Made by a program: the position numbers and the translations under genes. The notes beneath the pieces were generated by a model, which was not told the DNA's origin, ran no database searches, and saw nothing but the letters and a program-made list of their open reading frames with translations. DNA of 64,000 nucleotides from Ruegeria halocynthiae (lineage in GTDB: Bacteria > Pseudomonadota > Alphaproteobacteria > Rhodobacterales > Rhodobacteraceae): contig NZ_JQEZ01000001.1 in assembly GCF_000743705.1 (NCBI RefSeq), forward strand, positions 1,227,152-1,291,151. The letters run 5' to 3'. Positions 1 through 9,351 of this stretch are shown here, in pieces; position 1 is the stretch's first letter; every line of letters begins with the position of its first letter.

Positions 1-1325
1 TGCCCACAACCTATCTGCCGAAATCCGAGGTTGAACAGGATGAGGCCAACGATCCCTTGCTGCACACTGCGCGCCTGCTGGACCAGGCGGGTGCTTTGCC
101 GCCGGATCAGGCGCTGAAAATCTACAAGGACACCTGCGCGCGTGCCGACCGTGTCGCAGCCGAGGCGGCGACCCGCCCGCGTCTGACCACCGCGTCCGAG
201 GTCATGGCCAGCCTTATCCCGCCCAAACGGGTCTGCAAACCCACCAATGGCCCCGACGCTGACACGCGCGCCCGGGCGTTCGGAGGTGATTTGCGCGCGA
301 TGGATGACCCTCAACCCATGAGCCGCCTGATCAACTGGGCGCTGACCGACCTGATGCTGGAACATGCCGAGATCGTCTGCATGGGTGAGGATGTCGGTCG
401 CAAGGGTGGCGTTTATGGGGTGACGCAGAAATTGCAGCAACGCTTTGGCCCTGATCGGGTGATCGACACGCTGCTGGACGAACAATCCATTCTGGGGCTG
501 GCGATCGGCATGGGGCACAATGGGTTTGTTCCGATCCCCGAAATCCAGTTCCTGGCCTATCTGCACAATGCCGAAGATCAAATCCGGGGTGAGGCCGCAA
601 CCCTGCCGTTCTTTTCGAACGGGCAGTTCACCAATCCGATGGTGCTGCGGATTGCGGGGCTTGGGTATCAAAAAGGATTCGGCGGGCATTTCCACAACGA
701 CAACTCGCTGGCTGTTCTCCGCGATATCCCCGGCGTGATCATCGCCTGCCCGTCTACTGGGGCAGAGGCGGCGCAGATGCTGCGCGAATGCGCCCGTCTG
801 GCGCGTGAGGAACAGCGTGTGGTCGTTTTTCTGGAGCCCATCGCGCTTTATCCGATGCGCGATCTGCACGCGGCTCAGGACGGAGGATGGATGACCACCT
901 ACCCCTCACCCGAACAACGCATCGCTCTGGGAGAGGTTGGCGTGCACGGCGATGGCACCGATCTAGCCATCGTAACCTATGGCAACGGGCACTACCTGTC
1001 GCAACAGGCGCTGCCTAAGCTAGAGGCGGCGGGGCTGAAGACCCGGATCATAGGCCTGCGCTGGTTGGCACCCCTGCCGGCCGAGGCCCTGCGCGATGCC
1101 ACCAAAACGTGCGCGCACGTTTTGGTCGTCGACGAATGCCGCCGCACCGGCAGCCAATCTGAGGCGCTGATGACTTTCTTCGCAGAAGAAAGTCCGGCCA
1201 CCTCAACCGCGCGCGTTGTGGCCGAGGACAGTTTCATTGCCACCGGCCCGGCTTATGCCGCTCCGCTGCCGTCCACCGATAAGATTTTCGCCGCCGCGCT
1301 GACCTTGACCGGAGGTCGCCCATGA
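1..1325 (+). CDS. Fused alpha/beta 2-oxoacid dehydrogenase E1 component, C-terminal part (5' truncated by window)
   Basis: The frame is open from base 3, so the true start lies outside the window. The first ~90 residues look like the tail of an E1 alpha subunit. From about position 300 the protein is a complete E1 beta (transketolase-like Pyr domain and C-terminal domain), with GEDVGRKGGVYGVT and DTLLDEQSILGLAIGMG near its start. The family decarboxylates 2-oxoacids with thiamine diphosphate and passes the acyl group to an E2 lipoyl protein, which is not seen here. Its stop overlaps the next start (ATGA), so the two are cotranscribed. The substrate (pyruvate or branched-chain 2-oxoacid) cannot be decided from sequence alone. 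Confidence 0.85.
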   Translation, partial: PTTYLPKSEVEQDEANDPLLHTARLLDQAGALPPDQALKIYKDTCARADRVAAEAATRPRLTTASEVMASLIPPKRVCKPTNGPDADTRARAFGGDLRAMDDPQPMSRLINWALTDLMLEHAEIVCMGEDVGRKGGVYGVTQKLQQRFGPDRVIDTLLDEQSILGLAIGMGHNGFVPIPEIQFLAYLHNAEDQIRGEAATLPFFSNGQFTNPMVLRIAGLGYQKGFGGHFHNDNSLAVLRDIPGVIIACPSTGAEAAQMLRECARLAREEQRVVVFLEPIALYPMRDLHAAQDGGWMTTYPSPEQRIALGEVGVHGDGTDLAIVTYGNGHYLSQQALPKLEAAGLKTRIIGLRWLAPLPAEALRDATKTCAHVLVVDECRRTGSQSEALMTFFAEESPATSTARVVAEDSFIATGPAYAAPLPSTDKIFAAALTLTGGRP

Positions 1326-2356
1326 CCCGAACTGCTGTTGTCATCTGCCCTGGTCGTGGCACCTATAACAAGCCCGAGCTGGGCTATCTGCACCGCCACC
1401 ACGCGCATCGGACGGATCTGTTTCACCGCTTTGACACCATCCGGGCCGAGGCGGGGCAGCAAGCGGTCACTGCATTGGATGGTGCCGATCGGTATACGGT
1501 GGGCACCTATTCCCGGGGCGATGTGGCCTCACCCCTGATCTACGCCGCGTCCTTGGCTGACGCACAGGCGTTGGCCGAAGATATCGAGGTGGTCGCGGTC
1601 ACTGGAAACTCGATGGGGTGGTATATTGCGCTGGCAGCCGGTGGGGCGCTGTCGCCGGAAAACGGGTTTCGTGTCGTGAATACGATGGGCACGCTGATGC
1701 AGGATCATATGATCGGCGGGCAATTGGTCTATCCTCATGTCGATGAAGACTGGGAAAAAGACGCGGACAGAAAGGCCGAGTTGCTGGCGGATGTGGCGCG
1801 GATCAACGCAAAGGATGGCCACGATCTGGCGCTGTCCATTGATTTGGGCGGAATGCTGGTTCTGGCTGGAAACGAAGACGGGTTGACGGCGTTCGAAGCC
1901 TCGCATCTGGTGGTGCAGGATCGGTTTCCGATGCGCTTGGCCAACCATGCCGCCTTTCACACGCGGTTGCAGGCCCCCGTGGCCGCCGAAGGCCGCAACG
2001 TGTTGGGGATAAACCTGTTCGGCCAGCCGCGCCATCCGTTGATCGACGGGCGCGGCGAAATCTGGTGGCCGGGTGCGACGGATACGCGGGCCCTATGGGA
2101 CTACACGCTGGGTCATCAGGTGACCGAGACCTTTGACTTCACTCATGCGATCCAGACAGCGGCGCGTGAGTTCGCCCCCGACCTGTTCATTGTCACCGGC
2201 CCCGGTGCAACGCTGGGTGGGGCCGTAGCGCAATCACTGGTGCTGGCCGATTGGCAGGGCATGTCGGACAAGGCGGCGTTTCAGGCCCGGCAGGACGCCA
2301 ATCCCTTACTGGTCGCCATGGGGCGCGCGGATCAACGGGCGCTTGCAACCTCCTGA
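1322..2356 (+). CDS. FabD-like acyltransferase, divergent
   Basis: 344 residues with the malonyl-CoA:ACP transacylase fold. The nucleophile elbow GNSMGWY places Ser97, and the AFHTRLQAP motif places catalytic His213. Three positions differ from E. coli FabD: the N-terminal GQGSQ-type motif reads GRG, the Arg that binds the malonyl carboxylate (in MRGKFMQ) is Met122 (in TMGTLMQ), and the late YNPVQW Asn region reads LGHQVTETFDF. Loss of the carboxylate-binding Arg suggests that a non-carboxylated acyl group is moved (inference). The overlap with the E1 gene fits an acyl-CoA substrate made by that dehydrogenase. No acyl carrier protein or ketosynthase is adjacent. Confidence 0.75.
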   Translation: MTRTAVVICPGRGTYNKPELGYLHRHHAHRTDLFHRFDTIRAEAGQQAVTALDGADRYTVGTYSRGDVASPLIYAASLADAQALAEDIEVVAVTGNSMGWYIALAAGGALSPENGFRVVNTMGTLMQDHMIGGQLVYPHVDEDWEKDADRKAELLADVARINAKDGHDLALSIDLGGMLVLAGNEDGLTAFEASHLVVQDRFPMRLANHAAFHTRLQAPVAAEGRNVLGINLFGQPRHPLIDGRGEIWWPGATDTRALWDYTLGHQVTETFDFTHAIQTAAREFAPDLFIVTGPGATLGGAVAQSLVLADWQGMSDKAAFQARQDANPLLVAMGRADQRALATS

Positions 2357-2395
2357 CGCCGCGCCGATGATCCGCATAACCTCAAGGAGTCTGTA

Positions 2396-3667
2396 GTGAG
2401 TGACCACGACCAGTCCCTCTGGCTGAAAACCTGCCGCGAGCATGTCGACAGCACCTCTCTGACCAGTGATATAGCCGTTGATCTGGCGGTGATTGGCGGT
2501 GGCTATACGGGGTGTTCCGCCGCATTGGCCGCAGTGCAGGCAGGGGCGTCGGTTTGCCTGCTTGAAGCGCAAGAGATCGGCCACGGAGGTTCGGGGCGCA
2601 ACGTCGGGCTGGCGAATGCCGGGCTGTGGCTGCCACCTGCGGATATCCGCGCGCATCTGGGGGCCGAAGCCGGGGGGCGGTTGATCGACCTGCTGGCGGC
2701 AGCACCGGCAGAGGTGTTTCGCCTGATCGACACGCATGAAATCGCGTGCGACCCCGTGCGCAACGGGACCCTGCACTGCGCACATTCCGCGTCGGGGTTG
2801 CGCGATATACAGGCCCGCCACGCGCAGCTCAGCGCCACGGGCGCGCCGGTTGAGCTGATATCAGCCGAACAGACAGGCCAGCGCACAGGCAGCGCGATGT
2901 TCCACGGTGGCCTGTTTGATCCACGCGCGGGCGCCATCCAGCCGCTTGCCTACGTTCGGGGGCTGGCACGGGCCGCTGCACAGGCCGGGGTTCGGCTGTT
3001 CATGCAAAGTCCTGTCCAATCCATGCAGCACGAGGCGGGCGTCTGGACGCTAACATCCACCCGGGGCACCGTCCGCGCCAAAAAAGTGATTCAGGCGACA
3101 AATGCATATCACCAGAACCTTCAGGGTTCGGCCCCTGCTTATGTGCCGGTTTATTATTTCCAGTATGCCACCGCCCCTTTGTCCGACAACCTACGTGCGG
3201 GCATCCTGCCGGGCGGCGAAGGGGGCTGGGATACCGGCCTGATCATGACCTCGTTCCGTATGGATCAAGATGGGCGTTTCATCCTCGGAGCGATGGGAGA
3301 TCTGGGCCACGCGGGGCGGGCGGCCCATACCGGATGGGCAAAGCGCAAGATGGCGCAGCTCTACCCGCAGCTTGCCAACCAATCGCTGGTCGAGGGGTGG
3401 CATGGGCGAATTGCGATGACTTCGGATCATATTCCAAAGATCACGCGGATCGGTCCCAATGCCCTGTCGGTTCACGGGTTTTCCGGGCGCGGTATTGGAC
3501 CGGGCACAGTATTTGGCCGTCTGGTGGCAGAAAGCCTGCTGAACGATGACCCAAGCGTGCTGCCTGTCCCGGCAGTTTCAGAGTATCACGAAAACTGGAC
3601 CGGTCTGCGCCGCGCCTACTTTGAAACCGGTGCCGCGTTGACGCATTTCGTCAAGGCGCGCTTTTGA
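2396..3667 (+). CDS. FAD-dependent amine/amino-acid oxidoreductase (DAO family)
   Basis: 423 residues. The GTG start at 2396 follows an AAGGAG ribosome site. The N-terminal Rossmann motif DLAVIGGGYTGCSAALAA and GGSGRNVG are the FAD-binding signature of the PuuB/OrdL group of DAO oxidases, and HGFSGRGIGPGTVFGRLVAE is the C-terminal FAD contact. The family oxidises secondary or primary amines with release of an aldehyde or ketone. It lies 39 bp after the FabD-like gene, probably in the same transcript. A paralogue sits at 28,853. The substrate is unknown. Confidence 0.8.
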   Translation: MSDHDQSLWLKTCREHVDSTSLTSDIAVDLAVIGGGYTGCSAALAAVQAGASVCLLEAQEIGHGGSGRNVGLANAGLWLPPADIRAHLGAEAGGRLIDLLAAAPAEVFRLIDTHEIACDPVRNGTLHCAHSASGLRDIQARHAQLSATGAPVELISAEQTGQRTGSAMFHGGLFDPRAGAIQPLAYVRGLARAAAQAGVRLFMQSPVQSMQHEAGVWTLTSTRGTVRAKKVIQATNAYHQNLQGSAPAYVPVYYFQYATAPLSDNLRAGILPGGEGGWDTGLIMTSFRMDQDGRFILGAMGDLGHAGRAAHTGWAKRKMAQLYPQLANQSLVEGWHGRIAMTSDHIPKITRIGPNALSVHGFSGRGIGPGTVFGRLVAESLLNDDPSVLPVPAVSEYHENWTGLRRAYFETGAALTHFVKARF

Positions 3668-3689
3668 TCTGTACGACGTGGGCTTGCGT

Positions 3690-4592
3690 TCAGCCCTGCA
3701 GCGTCGCGGCGATGGCTTCGATCCGGTCGCGCAGCCAACGGTGGGCCGGATCGTTGGCGGATCGTTGGTGCCACACCATGTAGATCGAAACCGGTTCACA
3801 GGCGAAAGGCAGGGGCGCACAATCCAGCCCGGCCAAAGGCCCAAGCCGCATCAACGCCGTGTCGGTCGAAATCAGGCCTGTGCCCTTCACAAAGGATGGA
3901 ATGGCGTTGAAATGGGGCAGGGTGACAGTTGGTGGCCGAATCCGCGTCTGATCCACGCCACGCATGACCGCGCGCGAACTGCGGCCATCGGCAAAACGAA
4001 CCTCGACATGTTCTGTGGCGCAATAGCTTGGCCAATCGCCGGGTGGTGTGCGTTGATCCTTGTCGTAAAAGATCATCAGCGGGCTGCTGAGCACACGTTT
4101 CTGAAAGATGTCGGGCCCATCCGGGGGCAGGGGTGTCAACATCAGCTGGCATCTGTCTCCGCGCAACAAGGCGGGGTCCGGAACACCTGACGGGATGAAG
4201 CCCAGCCGTAAACGCACGCCCTCGGCCCGGGTCGCGCGCAGGAGCTGCGGAAAAATCAACTCGCGCGGCATGTCATTGGTGGCAATCTGAATGTCCATCT
4301 CTTCGGATTGCGGGTCAAAGGGACGTTCCTCGGTCAGGGCGCGCATACCATCCAGAACCCGCTGGACTGGCTCTTTCAGGGACAAGGCGCGTTCCGTCGG
4401 TGTCAGCCCCTGTCCTGAGCGAACAAACAGCGGGTCCCCCAACACCTGACGCAGTTTGCCCAAGGTGTGGCTGATTGCCGATTGCGTGACACCCAGCCGG
4501 TCTGCCGCCTTAGAGACCGAGCTTTCTTCGAGGATGGTCAGGAAAGTGCGTAAGACCTTTCCGTCCAGATCCGTGAAATCAGTTTTGTTCAT
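3690..4592 (-). CDS. LysR-family transcriptional regulator
   Basis: 300 residues. The N-terminal winged helix-turn-helix reads SSVSKAADRLGVTQSAISH (about residues 24-42), followed by LRQVLGDPLFVR, which is typical of LysR proteins; the rest is an effector-binding periplasmic-type domain. It is divergent from the reductive dehalogenase, with 75 bp between the starts, which makes it the likely regulator of that gene. It ends 22 bp from the convergent FAD oxidoreductase. Confidence 0.88.
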   Translation of the reverse strand: MNKTDFTDLDGKVLRTFLTILEESSVSKAADRLGVTQSAISHTLGKLRQVLGDPLFVRSGQGLTPTERALSLKEPVQRVLDGMRALTEERPFDPQSEEMDIQIATNDMPRELIFPQLLRATRAEGVRLRLGFIPSGVPDPALLRGDRCQLMLTPLPPDGPDIFQKRVLSSPLMIFYDKDQRTPPGDWPSYCATEHVEVRFADGRSSRAVMRGVDQTRIRPPTVTLPHFNAIPSFVKGTGLISTDTALMRLGPLAGLDCAPLPFACEPVSIYMVWHQRSANDPAHRWLRDRIEAIAATLQG

Positions 4593-4598
4593 ACCATC

Positions 4599-4613
4599 TA
4601 TGATTATTCATGA
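4599..4613. promoter_or_regulatory. Candidate LysR operator between regulator and dehalogenase
   Basis: The 75-bp divergent gap carries an AT-rich dyad, ATGA-N4-TCAT (ATGATTATTCAT), inside a T-N11-A frame, the usual half-site arrangement of LysR proteins. It lies just upstream of the LysR start. Binding is inferred, not shown. Confidence 0.4.
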
Positions 4614-4667
4614 ATGGATTTGCTGTCCATCGCGCATTAGGTGACTCTCAGCAGCAGGAGATATGCG

Positions 4668-7600
4668 ATGGGATTGCGCTTTTTTTCGGATAAGAACCGG
4701 CCTGTTCACAACGGGCCCTATCCGTTGGAGAGGTTGGCCCGGCAACATCAGATGCCCGACCTGTCGCAGGTGCCGGCGATGTCCGCCCTGGGGTTTCACC
4801 GGCCCGAGGACCCGGCAAGCATTGTCAACGCGATGGGCGAGTTTCAGGCGATGATGGATGCGATCCGCGACGGGTTGGTCAACCCGGTGGCGTCAGACAT
4901 CCCGGACAGCCCGGTTGAGCGCGCCAACCACCTGAAGTCGTTTGGGTATTTCAACGACGCGTCGATGATGGGCTGCGGGCCGTTACAGTCCGATGCCTTG
5001 CTGAAAGACCCGCGCCGCAACCCCGATATCGACCGTCTGGCCCACGCGTTGAAAACGCGGCAAACCAAAACGCTGGCGTCTGGTATCGACGTGATCATGG
5101 CTGATCTGAAAGACAGTATGGAGGCCGCGCCCAAGCCGATGGACACGCACCGTCATGCCATCGTCTTTCTTTATGAACACAACCGCGACCCCGAACCGAC
5201 AGAGCTGGGTGCAGAGTGGATCACGGATGCACAAGATCACCGTGCCTGCCTGCTGGCGACCGAGAATGCGGTGGTGATCGCCAACTATATCCGCCTGCTG
5301 GGCTTTGATGCGCGGGCGCATTCGGCGATGTCATCCGAGGTTGATCTGGGACGATTGGCTGTGGCGGCTGGTCTGGCCTCGGTCGAGGATGGCGCGGTTG
5401 TGGCCCCTTGGCTGGGCACACGCTTTGGGTTGGCCGCCGTGACCACGGAAATGGAAATCGCCCATGATCAGCCATTGCGCCCCATGGCGCAGCAGCCGTG
5501 GTTTCGCACACAGGGGCCAGCGTGGTGGCTGGGCGCGGGCTTTGCCAAGAACGCGTTGAACCGCGATCCTTACGCCAAGCGGCGCTATGTCGATGGCGCG
5601 CATCCGTTCGAAAAGCTCAAGCGGGTCGAGACGCCCACCACCTATATCGACGAGGAAAACGTGGCCCGTGTGCCCAAACGCGCCGACATGTTCGCACGGG
5701 CACAGTTCGGGGATATGGGCAAGGCACTGCAGGACGCGGCAAAAGGGGGGTATTACGTCCGTAAGGCCGCCCCCAGTTTCGCGCAACGCCGGGCGTTGGG
5801 CGCGTTTGTGTTGTTGCAGGATGGCGAAAGCACGGATGCCACACCGCCCACGGATGCGGCGCGCAATGCCGCGAACATCAAGGCCGCGACCTATTTTCTT
5901 GGCGTCGACGCGGTCGGCCTTAGCCGCTGCCCCGATTGGGCATGGTATTCGCATGACGCGACAGGGGATGAGATCACGCCGCCCCATGATCAGGCCGTCA
6001 GCATGATCATTGATCAGGGCTATGAAACGATGGAGGGCGCCAGCGGCGACGATTGGATCAGTGTCGCCCAGTCGATGCGCGCCTATCTGCGGTTCTCGCT
6101 GCTGGGCGGGGTGATTGCGCAGCAGATCCGCAACCTCGGTTACAAGGCCAAGGCCCATACGGTGATGGATGGCGAAGTGCTGCAACCGCCTCTGCTGCTG
6201 CTGTCCGGGCTGGGTGAGGTCAGCCGGATCGGAGAGGTCATCCTGAACCCCTATCTGGGACCGCGCCTGAAATCGGGTGTTGTGACAACTGATATGCCGA
6301 TGACCCATGACAGGCCCATTGATTTCGGTCTTCAGACATTCTGTGAAAGCTGCAACAAATGCGCCCGCGAATGCCCCTCGGGCGCGATCACCGCCGGGCC
6401 GAAGCTGATGTTCAACGGTTATGAAATCTGGAAATCCGACAGCCAGAAATGCGCAACCTACCGGATCACCACGCCGGGCGGGGCGATGTGCGGGCGGTGC
6501 ATGAAGACGTGTCCATGGAACCTTGAGGGTATCTTCAAGGAAAAACCGTTCCGCTGGGCGGCGATGAACCTTCCGCAGGCCGCGCCCGTGTTGGCCAAGC
6601 TGGATGATGCCGTGGGCAATGGTGGGTTGAACGATACCAAGAAATGGTGGTGGGATATCGAACTGCAGGCCGACGGGGCCTATCGCCCGACAACCCACCC
6701 GTTGAACCGGCGCGACCTGCAAAAGGATCTGGACCTAAAGTACGAGGATCAGACCCTGGCTGTTTACCCGGCCTTTCTGGCCCCGCACCCGTGGCCCTAT
6801 CCCTTTGCCATGGACCGCGAATCCGGGATTGCCGCCTATGAGGCGATGGTGACAGCCGCGGAATACAAGGCTCGCAAGGCCGCCGGGGATATGTCAGTCA
6901 TCCACCGATACTCTATCGCGGGTGATGCGCCGGTGATGCGGGTCGCGCTGACCAAGGTCGATAAGATGACGGCGGATGTGACCAAATATGAGTTCTCAGC
7001 CCTCGATGGTGCGCCTTTGCCCGACTGGACCGCAGGGGCACACCTGGACGTGCTGGTCGCGCCGGAATTCCTGCGCCAGTATTCGATGTCCGGTGATCCG
7101 TCTGACCGGTTCACATATCAGATCGGTGTGCTGCGCGAGGACGAAGGGCGCGGCGGCTCGGCCCTGCTGCATCGGATATTCAACGAAGGGCGCAAGGTCT
7201 TCGTCTCGAAACCGATCAACCATTTCGAACTGGATGAGACGGCGACCAGAACCTTTTTGATGGGCGGCGGGATCGGGATTACGCCGATGATCGCCTTTGC
7301 CCATCGCCTTTACAGCTTGGGTAAACCGTTTGACCTGCATTATTCCGCCAGCACCCGCGCGGGCGCAGGGTATCTGACCGATCTGGCGGCGATGCCCTGG
7401 GCCGATCACGTGCATTACCATTTCTCGGACGAAGGCACCCGCGCTGATCTGGACGCTATCCTCTCGGGTTATCGAAACGGCTGGCACGTCTATACCTGCG
7501 GGCCGGATCGATACATGGACGGCGTCATTCAGGCGGCAGAGCGCCAGAACTTCCCCGAAGAGGCGCGGCATCTGGAGTATTTCTCGGTCCCAGAGCAGCC

Positions 7601-7880
7601 GGAGTACGAAAACCACCCCTTTATCCTGAAGCTGGCCCAATCGGGTCTGCAACTGAACGTTCCCGAAGACAAAGACGCCGCTCAGGTGTTGAACGAGGCG
7701 GGTATTCACGTGGATGTGAAGTGCGCCGATGGCATCTGCGGGGTCTGCAAATGCGGTGTGATCGCAGGCGATATCGAACACCGCGATTTCGTTTTGTCCA
7801 ACAGACAGCGTGAAGGGGCAATGATCCTGTGCCAAAGCCGTGCGGCCAAGGCGGGCGGCGTGGTTGAGATCGACCTGTGA
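4668..7880 (+). CDS. Cobalamin-dependent reductive dehalogenase fused to flavin/2Fe-2S reductase
   Basis: 1070 residues from ATG 4668, chosen because AGGAG lies 7 bp upstream; an in-frame GTG at 4641 lacks this. The first ~530 residues form the cobalamin-binding region with an apparent duplicated half. Two 4Fe-4S motifs follow: Cys559/562/565/569 and Cys595, Cys608/611/615 (CX12CX2CX3C). From about residue 745 there is a ferredoxin-reductase module with a flavin motif RQYSMSGDP and NAD(P) motif GGGIGITPM, then a plant-type 2Fe-2S domain (Cys1019/1024/1027/1055). This is the architecture of the oxygen-tolerant catabolic enzymes BhbA and NpRdhA, which remove halogen from phenols using NAD(P)H directly. 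There is no Tat signal, so it should be cytoplasmic. The exact substrate is not readable. Confidence 0.9.
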   Translation: MGLRFFSDKNRPVHNGPYPLERLARQHQMPDLSQVPAMSALGFHRPEDPASIVNAMGEFQAMMDAIRDGLVNPVASDIPDSPVERANHLKSFGYFNDASMMGCGPLQSDALLKDPRRNPDIDRLAHALKTRQTKTLASGIDVIMADLKDSMEAAPKPMDTHRHAIVFLYEHNRDPEPTELGAEWITDAQDHRACLLATENAVVIANYIRLLGFDARAHSAMSSEVDLGRLAVAAGLASVEDGAVVAPWLGTRFGLAAVTTEMEIAHDQPLRPMAQQPWFRTQGPAWWLGAGFAKNALNRDPYAKRRYVDGAHPFEKLKRVETPTTYIDEENVARVPKRADMFARAQFGDMGKALQDAAKGGYYVRKAAPSFAQRRALGAFVLLQDGESTDATPPTDAARNAANIKAATYFLGVDAVGLSRCPDWAWYSHDATGDEITPPHDQAVSMIIDQGYETMEGASGDDWISVAQSMRAYLRFSLLGGVIAQQIRNLGYKAKAHTVMDGEVLQPPLLLLSGLGEVSRIGEVILNPYLGPRLKSGVVTTDMPMTHDRPIDFGLQTFCESCNKCARECPSGAITAGPKLMFNGYEIWKSDSQKCATYRITTPGGAMCGRCMKTCPWNLEGIFKEKPFRWAAMNLPQAAPVLAKLDDAVGNGGLNDTKKWWWDIELQADGAYRPTTHPLNRRDLQKDLDLKYEDQTLAVYPAFLAPHPWPYPFAMDRESGIAAYEAMVTAAEYKARKAAGDMSVIHRYSIAGDAPVMRVALTKVDKMTADVTKYEFSALDGAPLPDWTAGAHLDVLVAPEFLRQYSMSGDPSDRFTYQIGVLREDEGRGGSALLHRIFNEGRKVFVSKPINHFELDETATRTFLMGGGIGITPMIAFAHRLYSLGKPFDLHYSASTRAGAGYLTDLAAMPWADHVHYHFSDEGTRADLDAILSGYRNGWHVYTCGPDRYMDGVIQAAERQNFPEEARHLEYFSVPEQPEYENHPFILKLAQSGLQLNVPEDKDAAQVLNEAGIHVDVKCADGICGVCKCGVIAGDIEHRDFVLSNRQREGAMILCQSRAAKAGGVVEIDL

Positions 7881-8008
7881 TTCGGTATTTGGAATCGATA
7901 TCATGAAACCAAAAAATGGTCGTTCTGGCCATGGACGCCAGTGAATAGCTGCACTAACGTCCCCCGCGAACCCCAGTGAATCCTGATCCACAGGTACGAG
8001 GTATTTTC

Positions 8009-8875
8009 ATGGATTATCACAGCCCCGCCAGCTTTGCCGAAGCCTCGGCACTGGCCGCAAATGCAACGGGCATTACTCGGTTTCTGGCGGGCGGCACGGA
8101 TGTTTTGGTGCAGCTGCGCTCGGAACTAGTGACGCCCGATACGCTGATCGACATCAAGAAGATCGACGGCGTCAGCGACATCACCCGCAATGTCGACGGC
8201 AGCTGGACGCTGGGTGTCGCAGCAACCGGCGCAGAGATGAGCGAACATCCCGAACTGTCCGGCGACTGGCCCGGTGTGGTCGAGGCGATGGACCTGATCG
8301 GCTCGACTCAGGTGCAGGGCCGCGCGACGCTGACCGGCAACCTGTGCAACGGCTCGCCCGCAGCTGATTCCGTCCCGGCGATGGTTGCCGCAGGTGTGAC
8401 GGTGACGATCACCGGCCCCGACGGGAACCGCACAATTGCCGCCGAAGGCATTCCCGCAAGCCCCGGCAAGACCACACTGACCAAGGGTGAGGTGGTTACA
8501 GCCGTGAACATCCCCGCACGGGGCGAGAACGGCGGCGACGCCTATCTGCGTTTCATCCCGCGCACGGAAATGGACATCGCCGTGGTTGGCGTTGGCGTCA
8601 GCCTGCGGCTGGACGGCGACACCATCACCGAGGCGCGCGTGTCGCTGGGGGCAGTGGCCCCGACCGTGTTGCTGGTCGATGACTGCGCCAAGGCGATCAT
8701 CGGCAGCACGCTGGACGATGTGGCGTTGGATGCGCTGGCGGCTGCGGCCTCGGCCGCGTGTAACCCGATCGACGACAAACGCGGCACCATCGAATTCCGC
8801 ACCGAAGTTGCTGGCGTTCTGGCCAAACGCGCCGCGAAAATCGCCTATGCCCGCGCAAAGGGAGAGCAAGCATGA
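8009..8875 (+). CDS. Molybdenum hydroxylase FAD-binding medium subunit (CoxM-like)
   Basis: 288 residues from ATG 8009 (ribosome site ACGAGG); an in-frame upstream start is not supported. The FAD motif FLAGGTDVLVQLR (about residues 31-43) and a second motif GRATLTGNLCNGSPAAD are those of the xanthine dehydrogenase/CO dehydrogenase medium subunit. It passes electrons from the Fe-S subunit to an acceptor. It is the first gene of a four-gene overlapping run and overlaps the next gene by 4 bp. The 128-bp gap after the dehalogenase may hold its promoter, or the two may be cotranscribed. Confidence 0.9.
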   Translation: MDYHSPASFAEASALAANATGITRFLAGGTDVLVQLRSELVTPDTLIDIKKIDGVSDITRNVDGSWTLGVAATGAEMSEHPELSGDWPGVVEAMDLIGSTQVQGRATLTGNLCNGSPAADSVPAMVAAGVTVTITGPDGNRTIAAEGIPASPGKTTLTKGEVVTAVNIPARGENGGDAYLRFIPRTEMDIAVVGVGVSLRLDGDTITEARVSLGAVAPTVLLVDDCAKAIIGSTLDDVALDALAAAASAACNPIDDKRGTIEFRTEVAGVLAKRAAKIAYARAKGEQA

Positions 8876-9351
8876 GCAAGTTCCACGTATCCACCACCGT
8901 AAACGGGGACGCGGTCGAATACCTGTGCGACCCGCGCGAAACCCTGCTGGATTGCCTGCGAGACAAGCTGAACCTGACCGGCGCGAAAGAGGGCTGCGGT
9001 ACTGGCGATTGCGGCGCGTGCTCAGTCTCGGTTGATGGCCGTCTGGTTTGCTCGTGCCTGATGCTGGGGGTCGAGGCCGAGGGCAAGCAGATCGACACAG
9101 TCGAGGGCATCGCAGAGGGCGACGTACTACACCCGCTGCAAAAGAACTTTATCGAACATGCCGCCTTGCAATGTGGCGTCTGCACGCCGGGCATTCTGGT
9201 GGCTGCCAAGTCGCTGCTGGAAAAGAACCCCAGCCCGACCGAGGAAGAAGCACGGTACTGGCTGGCAGGCAACCTGTGCCGCTGCACGGGCTATGACAAG
9301 ATTATTCGCGCTGTGATGGAAACAGCCGAAGAGCTGCGGGAGGCTTCGTAA
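8872..9351 (+). CDS. Molybdenum hydroxylase 2Fe-2S small subunit (CoxS-like)
   Basis: 159 residues. The plant-type 2Fe-2S site is GCGTGDCGAC (Cys42, 47, 50) with a further Cys about ten residues later; the second, helical cluster domain carries CGVCTPG and NLCRCTGYDKI. This is the complete two-cluster electron-transfer subunit of the xanthine oxidase family. ATGA overlap with the FAD subunit and a TAATG overlap with the Mo subunit indicate one operon. Confidence 0.93.
   Translation: MSKFHVSTTVNGDAVEYLCDPRETLLDCLRDKLNLTGAKEGCGTGDCGACSVSVDGRLVCSCLMLGVEAEGKQIDTVEGIAEGDVLHPLQKNFIEHAALQCGVCTPGILVAAKSLLEKNPSPTEEEARYWLAGNLCRCTGYDKIIRAVMETAEELREAS

Noticed and set aside
4641..4667. Earlier GTG start for the dehalogenase
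   Set aside because: AGGAG lies 7 bp before ATG 4668, and the residues added (SRRYA) do not belong to the family.
5331..6722. 463-residue frame antisense to the dehalogenase
   Set aside because: High-GC shadow frame with His/Arg-rich low-complexity translation and no motif.
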